This document shows positions 16,394 through 25,095 of a DNA stretch of 64,000 bases, piece after piece. The notes beneath the pieces were generated by a model, which was not told where the DNA came from, ran no database searches, and saw nothing but the letters and a program-made list of their open reading frames with translations. The stretch comes from Massilia oculi (GTDB taxonomy: Bacteria; Pseudomonadota; Gammaproteobacteria; Burkholderiales; Burkholderiaceae_D): contig NZ_CP029343.1 of assembly GCF_003143515.1 (NCBI RefSeq), positions 992,001 through 1,056,000 of the forward strand. Direction: 5' to 3'. The position numbers and the translations under genes were made by a program. The number at the start of each line of letters is the position of its first letter. Position 1 is the stretch's first letter.

Positions 16394-18121
16394 TCAGGAA
16401 ACGGTACCGGTCACCGCCGCATGCCAGACCGGCACCGCGGCCAGCCTGACGGCGTTCTTGCCGTCGCGCTTGGCGGCGTACATCGCATGGTCGGCGCGCG
16501 CCAGCCAGGCGTCCAGGTCGGGCTTGTCGGTCGGCGCGAACAGCGCCACCCCGATGCTGGCGCCCACCGTGACGTCGGTGGTGAGCAAGGTGTAGGGTTC
16601 ACGGATGCAGGCGAGCAGCTTGTGCGCGGTATCTTCCGCGTCGCCCGGGCTGGCCAGCATCTCGAGCACCACCACGAATTCGTCGCCGGCCAGGCGCGCC
16701 ACCAGGTCGGTCATGCGCACGGCCGCAGCCAGGCGCGCGCCGAACTGGCGCAGCAGCTCGTCGCCCTCTTCGTGGCCGTGGGTGTCGTTGACCGCCTTGA
16801 ATCCGTCCATGTCGATGAACAGCAACGCCGCCGGCATCGCGCTGCGCGAGGCCCGTGCCATGGCCTCGGGCAAGGCCTCCATGAGCGCGCGCCGATTGGG
16901 CAAGCCGGTCAGCACGTCGCGCAGCAGCAGCGCATTGAGCTCGGCGGTGCGCTCCGCCACCGCCGTTTCAAGGTGCTCGTTCATCTGCTGCAGTGCGCGC
17001 CGGTATTGCGCTTCGCTGCTGACCAGGTCGCGCATCGTGCCCGACAACATGTTCGCTTCATGGAAGCCACGGATCTGCGGAATCGCCGGCAAGTCTTTCC
17101 CGCTAGCCGTGGCCTCGGTTACCTTTTCGATCGCCTGGCCCAGCTGGGCCATCGGCTGCGCCAGGCGGCGCGCCAGCAGCGCGGCCGCGATCACCAGCAG
17201 CAGGCCCAATAATGTGCTCCAGGCCAGCATGCGACGTTTCAGCTCGCTTGCCCCCTGCAGGGCTCTTTCTTCATCCTGGCGCACCAGCACCGACCACTGC
17301 AACGTCGCCGGATTGCGGGCGTTGCCGGTCTGGCTGAAACCGGTGAGATAGGTGCGCCCGCCCGGCCACGCTTCGCGCAGCGCGCCGGTGTCGCCCATAT
17401 TGGCGCGGCGCAGGCTGGCGGTATCGATCTTTTGCTCCACCAGCTCCTGCGGCCCGAGCATGACGGTGCCGTCCGCGCGCACGACCAGGATCTCGGCGCC
17501 GTACTCGCGCAGCGCCGGCGTGAGCAGCATCTGCGCCTGGCGGCGCGCCCATTCCCAGCTCAGGTGCAGGCCCAGCACGGCGAACAGCTCGCCCTCCTGG
17601 CTGAACACGGGCGTCGACACGTCGACGAAACGCCAGGGGTCGGGCCTGTGCGGCATCAGCTTCTCCAGCAGCAGCGCCGGATGGTAGTCGCTGGCGCGCA
17701 CGCCATCGCGGCCGGCCTGGAACCAGGGACGCATGCTGACGTCGTTCCCTTCCAGCAGCCCCATGGTCGAGGCCACCACCGTGCCTGAGTTATCGGCCAT
17801 GCCGATCCAGGCGTAGTCAGGGAAGGTCTGCTGCAGGCTCTCGAGCGTGACGCGCGCCGCCGCGGGATTGCGCGCCTGGCGCACCGACGGCAAGGCGGCC
17901 AGCAGGCGGGCATCGCCGACGGCCTGTTCCACCACGCGATTGAGCGCATCGCGCATCTGCCACGACAGTTGTTGCAGGCGCAGCTCGGCTTCGGCATTCG
18001 CCTGGCGTACGGCGAAATGGTTCACCACCGTCAGTTGCAAGGCCACGGTCAATGCCACGGTGATGCACACTGCCAGGGTCATCAGGGTGGACAGGCGAAA
18101 TTTGCAGAGCAGCCCTTGCAT
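16394..18121 (-). CDS. membrane-bound diguanylate cyclase with periplasmic Cache-like sensor
   Basis: A 575-residue protein. A membrane segment at about residues 13-33, a large periplasmic sensor of Cache/dCACHE type (about 35-290, DYAWIGMADNSGTVVAS, DGTVMLGP), a second membrane segment (about 297-317), a HAMP-like linker and coiled coil, then a GGDEF domain. The active-site loop reads AGDEF, with an Ala at the first position; this variant occurs in active cyclases. DGFKAVNDTHGHEEGDELL and GASIGVALF are intact. It would make c-di-GMP from GTP on an external signal. A gene for an XRE regulator follows after 20 bp. Confidence 0.88.
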   Translation of the reverse strand: MQGLLCKFRLSTLMTLAVCITVALTVALQLTVVNHFAVRQANAEAELRLQQLSWQMRDALNRVVEQAVGDARLLAALPSVRQARNPAAARVTLESLQQTFPDYAWIGMADNSGTVVASTMGLLEGNDVSMRPWFQAGRDGVRASDYHPALLLEKLMPHRPDPWRFVDVSTPVFSQEGELFAVLGLHLSWEWARRQAQMLLTPALREYGAEILVVRADGTVMLGPQELVEQKIDTASLRRANMGDTGALREAWPGGRTYLTGFSQTGNARNPATLQWSVLVRQDEERALQGASELKRRMLAWSTLLGLLLVIAAALLARRLAQPMAQLGQAIEKVTEATASGKDLPAIPQIRGFHEANMLSGTMRDLVSSEAQYRRALQQMNEHLETAVAERTAELNALLLRDVLTGLPNRRALMEALPEAMARASRSAMPAALLFIDMDGFKAVNDTHGHEEGDELLRQFGARLAAAVRMTDLVARLAGDEFVVVLEMLASPGDAEDTAHKLLACIREPYTLLTTDVTVGASIGVALFAPTDKPDLDAWLARADHAMYAAKRDGKNAVRLAAVPVWHAAVTGTVS

Positions 18122-18406
18122 AAGAGATTTGCGTGAACGTAATAACCCGTCATGATAGCAATGAAACTATGGGTGAGTTCATTACTGGAAACAATGCACA
18201 AGGGAAATTTATCGGTCGCCGGGGATTTTGGACGGAACGCAACACTTTAACGCAAGCTGAAGTCGTTGTAGCATTTCTTTTAGCAAAAAATTGTATCCAT
18301 TTCTCGTCATGTTAGTACAAGCGTTTTCGGAAAAATCGACTATGGGGAATAAGACATTCGATCATGTCACTATTCGTTTTTGCCGGCTGGCTCAAGGACG
18401 ATATCG

Positions 18407-19309
18407 ATGACCACGCATATGGACCGCTTTCAGGAGATGCAGATTTTCACGCGTATCGTGGAGCGGCGCAGTTTTACCGTGGCGGCCGAGGAGCTGTCGC
18501 TGCCGCGCGCGACCGTGACGAACGCGATCAAGCGCCTGGAAGCGCGGCTGGCCACCCGCCTGCTGGAACGCACCACGCGGGTGGTCGCGCCGACGCTCGA
18601 CGGCCAGGCGTATTACGAGCGCTGCGTGCGCCTGCTGGCCGACCTCGGCGAAATGGAAAGCGTCTTCACCCGCGCGACGCCAACCGGCTTGCTGCGCGTG
18701 AACCTGCAAGCCACGCTGGCGCGCCGGGTCGTGGCGCCGCGCCTGCCGGCCTTCCTGGCGCGCTATCCGGGCATCGAGCTGCAGATCGGCGAAGGCGACC
18801 GGCTGGTCGACCTTGTGCGCGAAGGCATCGATTGCGTGCTGCGCGTCGGCAACCTGGCGGATTCGTCGATGGTAGCCCAGCAAATCGCGCAGATCGCGCA
18901 GGTGACCTGCGCCAGCCCGGCCTACGTGAAACGCCATGGCCGGCCCGCCACGCTCGACGAGTTGCAGCGACACCAGGCCGTGAACTTCATTTCCTCGGCG
19001 ACCGGCAAGCCGTATCCGCTCGAATTTTTGGTCGATGGCGCGCTGCGGCAGCTGACCTTGCGCAGCGCGGTGGCGGTCACCGGCGCCGATATGTACACGG
19101 CCGGCGCGCTTGCCGGACTTGGCGTCGTGCAGGTGCCGCGCTACCGCGTCGAGCACGAGCTGACCCGGGGCGAGCTCGAAGTCCTGCTGCCCGACCTTGC
19201 GCCGCCGGCCCTGCCCGTGTATGTGCTGTATCCGCAGAGCCGCCAGCTGTCGCCGCGGGTGCGGGTATTCGTCGATTTCCTCAAGGATGCGTTCGACGGC
19301 TTCGGCTGA
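18407..19309 (+). CDS. LysR-family transcriptional regulator
   Basis: A 300-residue protein from ATG 18407, with AAGGA 8 bases before it. The N-terminal winged helix (MDRFQEMQIFTRIVERRSF...EELSLPRATVTNAIKRLEARL) is typical, followed by a periplasmic-binding-protein-like effector domain (VAPRLPAFLARYPGIELQI). It resembles the group of LysR regulators that control neighbouring oxidoreductase or esterase genes. The carboxylesterase gene starts 51 bp downstream in the same direction and may share its transcript. The 285 bp upstream are AT-rich. Confidence 0.88.
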   Translation: MTTHMDRFQEMQIFTRIVERRSFTVAAEELSLPRATVTNAIKRLEARLATRLLERTTRVVAPTLDGQAYYERCVRLLADLGEMESVFTRATPTGLLRVNLQATLARRVVAPRLPAFLARYPGIELQIGEGDRLVDLVREGIDCVLRVGNLADSSMVAQQIAQIAQVTCASPAYVKRHGRPATLDELQRHQAVNFISSATGKPYPLEFLVDGALRQLTLRSAVAVTGADMYTAGALAGLGVVQVPRYRVEHELTRGELEVLLPDLAPPALPVYVLYPQSRQLSPRVRVFVDFLKDAFDGFG

Positions 19310-19360
19310 GCGATTCGGTTACCATGAAGACACGCTAACATACTCAATAAGGAGCCCCCG

Positions 19361-20806
19361 ATGCCGCGTTCCCCCCTCTCCCCCCTGCTCGCCGCCGCCC
19401 TGGCCTTCGCCGCGCCATGGTCGTTCGCCGGCCCGGTGGTGACGACCGACGGCGGCAAGGTGGAGGGACAGGTCGACGCCGGCATCGCCAGCTGGAAAGG
19501 CATCCCCTTTGCCGCCCCGCCAGTGGGCGGCCTGCGCTGGCGCGCGCCGCAAGCCGTCCAGCCCTGGACCGGGGTGCGCCAGGCCACCAGCCATGCGGCG
19601 GACTGCATGCAACTGCCCTTCCCCAGCGACGCCGCGCCGCTCGGCACCAAACCCGATGAAGACTGCCTGTACCTCAACGTCTGGAAGCCGGCCGCCGACG
19701 GGAATAAAAGCGAGGGCAAGCTGCCGGTGCTGGTCTGGATCTATGGCGGCGGCTTCGTCAATGGCGGCTCGTCGCCGCCGACCTATTCCGGCGCCGAGCT
19801 GGCGAAACAGGGCGTGGTGGTGGTCAGCTTCAATTACCGCATCGGCCGCTTCGGTTTCTTCGCCCATCCGCAACTGACGCAGGAAGCGGGCCGGAAGGTT
19901 GGCCAGGAACCCGCGCTCGGCAACTACGGCTTCATGGACCAGATTGCGGCGCTGCAGTGGGTCAAGCGCAATGTGGCGGCCTTCGGCGGCGATCCCGCCA
20001 ACGTCACCATCAGCGGCGAATCGGCCGGCGGCATGTCCGTCAATTTCCTGCTCACGTCGCCACAGAGCCGCGGACTGTTCGCCAAGGCCGTCGTGATGTC
20101 GGGCGGCGATGGCGGCACGGCGCCGACGCCGCTGGCCGGCGCCGAAAAAGTCGGCGTGAACTTCGCAGCCGGCAAGGGCATCACTGCCGACGATCCGAAA
20201 GCGCTCGACAAGCTGCGCGCACTGCCGGCCGAACAGGTGGTGGACGGGATGAACCTGGCGAACTTCAGGATGCAGGGGATGCCGACCTACCACGGGCCGT
20301 TCGCCGACGGCAGGCTGGCGATCGACTCGGGCGCCGCCTTCGCCGCAGGCCGCATGCACAAGGTGCCGGTGATGATCGGCGCGACGAGCGCAGACATCGG
20401 CGGCAAGACCGGCTATATGGTCGCAGGCGCGCGCAGCCTGGCGGCGACGCTGGCCGACCACGGCGTGCCGGTATACGCCTATCGCTTCTCGTACGTGGCG
20501 GATTCCATCGCCAAGCCGGGCGCCGGCGCCGGCCATGCGACCGACATCCCCTTCTTCTTCGATACGGTGGCGGTCAAGTACGGCGAGCAGGCGACGGCCA
20601 GGGACGTCGCCGTGGGCAAGGCGATGAGCACGTATATGGTGAACTTCGCCAAACGCGGCGATCCGAATGGGGCGGGCTTGCCGGCCTGGCCGCGCTATGC
20701 GCGCAGCGAAGACCGGATCATGGATTTCTCGGCGGCGGGCAAGCCGGTGGCGCTCAAGGATCCCTGGGGCGGCGAGATCGACGCGGCCGCCGCGTCCCGT
20801 CGTTGA
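19361..20806 (+). CDS. type-B carboxylesterase/lipase family protein
   Basis: A 481-residue exported protein (signal MPRSPLSPLLAAALAFAAPWSFA) with AAGGAG before the ATG. The family signature EDCLYLNVW, the oxyanion-hole IYGGGFVNGG and the nucleophile elbow GESAGG (Ser221) are present, and GHATDIPFFF may carry the catalytic His. It should hydrolyse carboxylic esters in the periplasm or outside. Its substrate is unknown. Located 51 bp behind a LysR regulator, which may control it. Confidence 0.88.
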   Translation: MPRSPLSPLLAAALAFAAPWSFAGPVVTTDGGKVEGQVDAGIASWKGIPFAAPPVGGLRWRAPQAVQPWTGVRQATSHAADCMQLPFPSDAAPLGTKPDEDCLYLNVWKPAADGNKSEGKLPVLVWIYGGGFVNGGSSPPTYSGAELAKQGVVVVSFNYRIGRFGFFAHPQLTQEAGRKVGQEPALGNYGFMDQIAALQWVKRNVAAFGGDPANVTISGESAGGMSVNFLLTSPQSRGLFAKAVVMSGGDGGTAPTPLAGAEKVGVNFAAGKGITADDPKALDKLRALPAEQVVDGMNLANFRMQGMPTYHGPFADGRLAIDSGAAFAAGRMHKVPVMIGATSADIGGKTGYMVAGARSLAATLADHGVPVYAYRFSYVADSIAKPGAGAGHATDIPFFFDTVAVKYGEQATARDVAVGKAMSTYMVNFAKRGDPNGAGLPAWPRYARSEDRIMDFSAAGKPVALKDPWGGEIDAAAASRR

Positions 20807-20863
20807 ACCTGCGCCGGGCGGATAAAACAGCCTCCAGGGCGCCGCACCGGCTGGATCATCGTC

Positions 20864-20869
20864 TATAAT
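20864..20869 (+). promoter_or_regulatory. -10 element for the nhaA operon leader
   Basis: A perfect TATAAT 8 bases before the first stem of the structured leader at 20877. This spacing would make the transcript begin right at the leader's closing stem. No good -35 hexamer is seen. Confidence 0.55.
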
Positions 20870-20876
20870 CTTGTCT

Positions 20877-20965
20877 GGGTGATCATACCGCTCAGGTATG
20901 ACAGGATTTGCGCTGGTCGGGCCGCCACGCGGCTCGGCTACGCACGTCTACCATGACACTCACCC
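20877..20965 (+). ncRNA. structured leader of nhaA; candidate nhaA-motif (Li+/Na+) riboswitch
   Basis: A multi-stem RNA can be drawn by eye: closing stem GGGTGA (20877-20882) with TCACCC (20960-20965); hairpin TCATACC (20883-20889) with GGTATGA (20895-20901), perfect over 7 bp; arm TGCG (20909-20912) with CGCA (20941-20944), topped by GGGCCGC (20919-20925) and GCGGCTC (20929-20935). Downstream, GCGGCCA (20983-20989) pairs with TGGCCGC (20995-21001) and may serve as expression platform. Structured RNAs upstream of nhaA genes are known (nhaA-I and nhaA-II motifs, reported as lithium-responsive riboswitches); that this is one of them is inference from position and structure. Confidence 0.55.
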
Positions 20966-21119
20966 TGTATCGTTGCATCATCGCGGCCACCTCCTGGCCG
21001 CTTCGCTTCCTGCCTTCATTCGCCCTCCGCTGGCCCATTCCCGGCCATGCCGGACCGTGGGCTGCCAATTCATGAGACAAACCGGACGGCATATGCGCCG
21101 TCGCGGCTGGAAAACAATT

Positions 21120-22340
21120 ATGCGCATCGAACGACGACTTTCCAACACCTTCCAAGAATTCATTGCATCGGGCAAAGCCGGCGGCGCCATCCTGATCCTG
21201 TGCACCCTGGTTTCCCTGTCCATCGCCAATTCGGCGTGGGGCCCTTCCTACCTGGGCTTCTGGCACATCCCGCTCGGTGGCCTGACCGTCGAACTGTGGA
21301 TCAACGACTTGCTGATGGCGGTCTTCTTCCTGCTCGTCGGCCTCGAACTCAAGCGCGAGATGTATAACGGCGAACTCTCCGACCTGCGCAATGCCATGCT
21401 GCCGATCCTGGCGGCGGCTGGCGGCATCGTGGTGCCGGCCGGGATCCACTTCGCCCTCAACGGCGGCACGCCGACGCAAGCCGGGGTCGGCATCCCGATG
21501 GCCACCGACATCGCCTTCGCGCTCGGCGTCCTGGCCCTGCTGGGCAACCGGGTGCCCGCCTCGCTCAAGGTGTTCCTGACCGCGCTGGCCGTGATGGACG
21601 ACCTGGGCGCGATCATCGTCATCGCCGTGTTCTACACCGCGCAGCTGTCGGTCGCCTACCTGGCGGGCGCGCTCGCGGTCTTCGCGGCGCTGCGCGTGAT
21701 GAACAAGTACCTGCGCGTGCTGGCCCTGTGGCCCTATCTGCTGGGCGGCGCGCTGATGTGGTTCCTGATGCTCAAGTCGGGCGTGCACGCGACCATCGCC
21801 GGGGTGCTGCTGGCCTTTACCATCCCCTACTCCGCGCAGGAGGACGACGCCGCTTCGCCGTCGCACCAACTGGAACACGTGCTGCACAAGCCGGTTGCCT
21901 TCCTCATCCTGCCGATCTTCGCGCTGGCCAATACCGGCATCGTGATCGGCGCCGACTGGGCCGCCGAGCTGACCTCTCTCAACAGCCTGGGCATCCTGCT
22001 CGGCCTGGTGCTCGGCAAGCCGGTCGGCATCCTGCTGTTCAGCTTTGCGGCGGTCGCGATCGGCCTGTGCCGCCTGCCGCTCGACCTGGCCTGGCGCCAC
22101 GTGCTGGGCGCCGGCATGCTGGGCGGCATCGGCTTCACGATGTCGATCTTCATCACGAACCTTGCGTTCGTGGGACATGCGGATATCATCAACGCCTCGA
22201 AGATGTCGATCCTGGCCGCTTCGGTGATCGCGGGCACGCTCGGCTTCGTCTGGCTCAAGCTCATGGGCGCGCCGCTGGCTTCCGACCGCGACCTCGACAC
22301 CATGGACTTCGACGTCGATCCGCCCACGCAACCAAAATAA
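21120..22340 (+). CDS. nhaA: Na+/H+ antiporter NhaA
   Basis: About 406 residues from ATG 21120 (MRIERRLSNTFQEFIASGKAGG). The frame stays open upstream to 20898, but that part lies in the structured leader and does not look like protein. Hallmarks: VELWINDLLMAVFFLLVGLELKRE, GIPMATDIAFALGVLALLG with the ion-binding Asp region, FLTALAVMDDLGAIIVIAVFY with the paired Asp, and GGIGFTMSIFITNLAF. NhaA exchanges external protons for internal Na+ or Li+ in the inner membrane. It is the first gene of an apparent operon with ktrB (12 bp) and ktrA (11-bp overlap). The ribosome site is weak (GGAAAA), which fits control by the leader. Confidence 0.9.
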   Translation: MRIERRLSNTFQEFIASGKAGGAILILCTLVSLSIANSAWGPSYLGFWHIPLGGLTVELWINDLLMAVFFLLVGLELKREMYNGELSDLRNAMLPILAAAGGIVVPAGIHFALNGGTPTQAGVGIPMATDIAFALGVLALLGNRVPASLKVFLTALAVMDDLGAIIVIAVFYTAQLSVAYLAGALAVFAALRVMNKYLRVLALWPYLLGGALMWFLMLKSGVHATIAGVLLAFTIPYSAQEDDAASPSHQLEHVLHKPVAFLILPIFALANTGIVIGADWAAELTSLNSLGILLGLVLGKPVGILLFSFAAVAIGLCRLPLDLAWRHVLGAGMLGGIGFTMSIFITNLAFVGHADIINASKMSILAASVIAGTLGFVWLKLMGAPLASDRDLDTMDFDVDPPTQPK

Positions 22341-22352
22341 ACCAGGCTGTCG

Positions 22353-23681
22353 ATGAACAAGGTCATCCACCCCGCGCGCGCGGTCGCCCTGGGCTTCCTG
22401 CTGGCGATCCTCGCGGGCACCGCGATGCTGATGCTGCCGCTGGCGCGCGCCGACGGCGGCGCCACGCCGCTGATGGTGGCCTTCTTCACCTCGGTGTCGG
22501 CGGTGTGCGTGACCGGATTGGTCCTGGTCGATACCGGCACCTACTGGTCCGGCTTCGGCCAGTCGACGATCATGGTGCTGTTCCAGCTGGGTGGCCTGGG
22601 CATGATGACCGCCGCCACCCTGCTCGGCCTGATGGTGAACCGCTCACCGAAGCTGCGCACGCGCCTGATGACCCAGACCGAGACGCGCTCGATCGGCATG
22701 GGCGACATCTCGAGCGTGGCGCGGGTGGTGCTGGTGGTGTCGGTGCTGTTCCAGCTGGCGATCGCGGCGATCCTGACGCTCAGGCTGCAGTCCGACTACG
22801 GCATGGGCTGGGGCGAGGCCGGCTGGGTGGGACTGTTCCATGCGGTGTCGGCCTTCAACAACGCCGGCTTCTCGATCCACCCGGACAGCATGATCCGCTA
22901 CGCGGGCGACGCCGCCATCCTGGTGCCGGTGATGCTGGCCGCCATCATCGGCGGCGTGGGCTTTCCGGTGCTGCACGACCTGCGCCACCGCTTCCGCGAT
23001 CCGCGTCACTGGTCGCTGCACACCAAGCTGACCCTGTCCGGCACCCTGATCCTGCTGCTCCTCGGCTACGTCGCCATCCTGCTGTTCGAATGGAAGAATC
23101 CGCAGACCCTCGGCGCCTTCGGCCTGCTCGACAAGCTCATGAACGGGATGTTCATGTCGGCGGCGGCCCGTACCTCGGGCTTCAACACGGTCGACGTGGC
23201 GGCGCTGACCCGCGAAACCTGGGCCCTGCATTATTTTTTGATGTTCATCGGCGGCGGCAGCGCGGGCACGGCGGGCGGGGTCAAGGTGGGCACCGTGGCG
23301 GTGCTGGTGCTCCTGGTGATTGCCGAAGCCAAGGGCCACGCCGATACCGAAGCGTTCGGGCGCCGCGTCGGCTCGTCGGCCCAGCGCCAGGCGATCACGG
23401 TGCTGGTGCTGGGCAGCGTCATCGTGGCCTTCGGCACCGTCGCCCTGCTTCGTATCTCGCATTTCCCGACCGACCAGGTCATTTTCGAGGTGATCGCGGC
23501 CTTCGGCAGCGCGGGCCTGTCGACCGGCATCACCGCCGACCTGCCCGTGTCCGGCCAGCTGATGCTGGCCCTGCTCATGTTCGTGGGGCGGGTCGGCACG
23601 ATCACCTTCGCGACCTCGCTGGTGCTGGGCGAGCGGCGCATGCCTTACCGTTATCCTGAGGAGCATCCAATTGTTGGGTAG
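22353..23681 (+). CDS. ktrB: K+ transporter membrane subunit KtrB
   Basis: A 442-residue membrane protein with the four pore-loop repeats of the TrkH/KtrB superfamily: VSAVCVTGL, VSAFNNAGFS, AARTSGFN and AFGSAGLSTGI. The length and the missing extra N-terminal helices match KtrB rather than TrkH. It conducts K+, usually with Na+, and needs the KtrA ring for gating. Its stop overlaps the ktrA start by 11 bp, and it follows nhaA by 12 bp, so cation extrusion and K+ uptake are encoded together. Confidence 0.9.
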   Translation: MNKVIHPARAVALGFLLAILAGTAMLMLPLARADGGATPLMVAFFTSVSAVCVTGLVLVDTGTYWSGFGQSTIMVLFQLGGLGMMTAATLLGLMVNRSPKLRTRLMTQTETRSIGMGDISSVARVVLVVSVLFQLAIAAILTLRLQSDYGMGWGEAGWVGLFHAVSAFNNAGFSIHPDSMIRYAGDAAILVPVMLAAIIGGVGFPVLHDLRHRFRDPRHWSLHTKLTLSGTLILLLLGYVAILLFEWKNPQTLGAFGLLDKLMNGMFMSAAARTSGFNTVDVAALTRETWALHYFLMFIGGGSAGTAGGVKVGTVAVLVLLVIAEAKGHADTEAFGRRVGSSAQRQAITVLVLGSVIVAFGTVALLRISHFPTDQVIFEVIAAFGSAGLSTGITADLPVSGQLMLALLMFVGRVGTITFATSLVLGERRMPYRYPEEHPIVG

Positions 23682-24378
23682 AATTTTTACGGAGCAGTTC
23701 GCGTTTTCGGCCGGCGACAGCGTAGTCGTCATCGGCCTCGGACGCTTCGGCGGCGCGGTGGCGCAGTCATTGATGCGCCTTGGGCACGACGTGATGGGCA
23801 TCGACACGCGCGAAGACCTGGTGCAGGTGTGGGGCGACCGCCTGACCCACGCGGTCCAGGCCGACTCGACCAACGAGAACGTGATGCTGCAGCTGGGCGT
23901 GGCCGATTTCTCGCATGCGATCGTCGGCATCGGCTCGGACCTGGCGGCCAGCCTGATGACCCTGATGGTCTTGACCGAACTGGGGATCAAGGACATCTGG
24001 GTCAAGGCGATGACGCCGGAGCACGGGCAGATCGCCCAGCGCATCGGCGCCCACCACGTGATCTATCCCGAGGCCGACATGGGCGCGCGCGTGGCGCACC
24101 TGATCACGGGGCGCATGATGGACTTCATCGAGTTCGAGGATGGATTTGCGATCGCCAAGATCAACGCGCCCGCCGAGACGCACAACCGCACGCTGGCCGA
24201 AGCCCATGTGCGCAGCCGCTTCGGCGTGACCGTGGTGGGCGTCAAGCGCGCCAACGAAGACTTCCAGCATGCGCTGCCGGAGACGACGATCCGCTCGGCC
24301 GACCTGTTGATCGTGTCGGGGCCGACCAAGAAGATCGAGATGTTCGCGGCCGGGGGCAAGAAGCGCAAGGCGCCGTAG
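23671..24378 (+). CDS. ktrA: K+ transporter regulatory subunit KtrA (RCK protein)
   Basis: A 235-residue protein starting with TTG at 23671, inside the end of ktrB; GAGGAG stands 9 bases before it, which decides this start. RCK_N domain with Rossmann motif VVIGLGRFGG (about residues 20-27), acidic end of strand two (GID) and ADSTN; RCK_C domain from about residue 145 (AHVRSRFGVTVVGVKR). KtrA binds ATP/ADP and often c-di-AMP and gates KtrB at the inner membrane. The TTG start and overlap suggest expression through translational coupling. Confidence 0.9.
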   Translation: MLGRIFTEQFAFSAGDSVVVIGLGRFGGAVAQSLMRLGHDVMGIDTREDLVQVWGDRLTHAVQADSTNENVMLQLGVADFSHAIVGIGSDLAASLMTLMVLTELGIKDIWVKAMTPEHGQIAQRIGAHHVIYPEADMGARVAHLITGRMMDFIEFEDGFAIAKINAPAETHNRTLAEAHVRSRFGVTVVGVKRANEDFQHALPETTIRSADLLIVSGPTKKIEMFAAGGKKRKAP

Positions 24379-24564
24379 ACAGGCTGGCGGCGTTCGCGGC
24401 TCGGGGAGCGCGCTCGAGCGTTTGGCCGACACGGCCCGCGCTCATGTGTTCATCGGATGACCCAACTGTGCACCTGCCGTCGCACCTCGCATGGGATGAT
24501 GATGAAAATACAAACCCCAGGAACTGCACCGGGACAGTCCCGGACACGCGTGAGGAAACCAAGC

Positions 24565-25056
24565 ATGTCGAAGCCATCGAGCATTGCCGTCGCGCTCGCG
24601 ACAGTACTGTGCGCCGCCTGCAGCACCTACACGGCGCCACCGACCAATCCCGCCGGACCGGGCACCCAGGCCATCGCCTTGACCGGCACGACCTGGCGCC
24701 TGCACGAAATCCAGTCGATGGACGACGCCACGGGCAACACGCGGCCGCCGCCGGACCGGATCTATACGATGCGGCTGACGCCGGACGGCCGCGCCGCGTT
24801 CCAGCTGGACTGCAACCGGGGCTCGACGTCGTACACGATCGGGACCAGCGAGCCGGGCCGGGGCACAATTACGTTCAGCAACCTGGCGATGACCCGAGCG
24901 ATGTGCCCGCCTGGATCGCTCGACAGCCGCATCGCCAGCGATATGGGGTATGTTCGCTCATACATAATGCAGGGCGACATGCTGTCCTTGAGCTTGATGG
25001 CCGATGGCGGCATCTATGTCTGGAAACCCGAGACGGCCACACCGCCCGCCCGGTGA
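24565..25056 (+). CDS. META-domain lipoprotein
   Basis: A 163-residue protein from ATG 24565, with GAGGAAA before it. A lipoprotein signal ends at LCAAC (Cys19). From about residue 38 a META/HslJ-like domain follows: LTGTTWRLHEIQSMDD, MRLTPDGRAAFQLDCNRGSTSY and MTRAMCPPGSLDSRI, ending with LSLSLMADGGIYVW. META-domain lipoproteins are found in the outer membrane and periplasm, and some are stress-induced; the exact function is not known. It stands alone between ktrA and the convergent TssA-like gene. Confidence 0.82.
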   Translation: MSKPSSIAVALATVLCAACSTYTAPPTNPAGPGTQAIALTGTTWRLHEIQSMDDATGNTRPPPDRIYTMRLTPDGRAAFQLDCNRGSTSYTIGTSEPGRGTITFSNLAMTRAMCPPGSLDSRIASDMGYVRSYIMQGDMLSLSLMADGGIYVWKPETATPPAR

Positions 25057-25095
25057 ACGTACCAGCTTGCCCGCATCGAAGCGGGCGGCGCCGAT

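Noticed and set aside
20892..22370. 492-codon minus-strand frame
   Set aside because: Shadow of nhaA, whose membrane segments and ion-binding motifs are clear.
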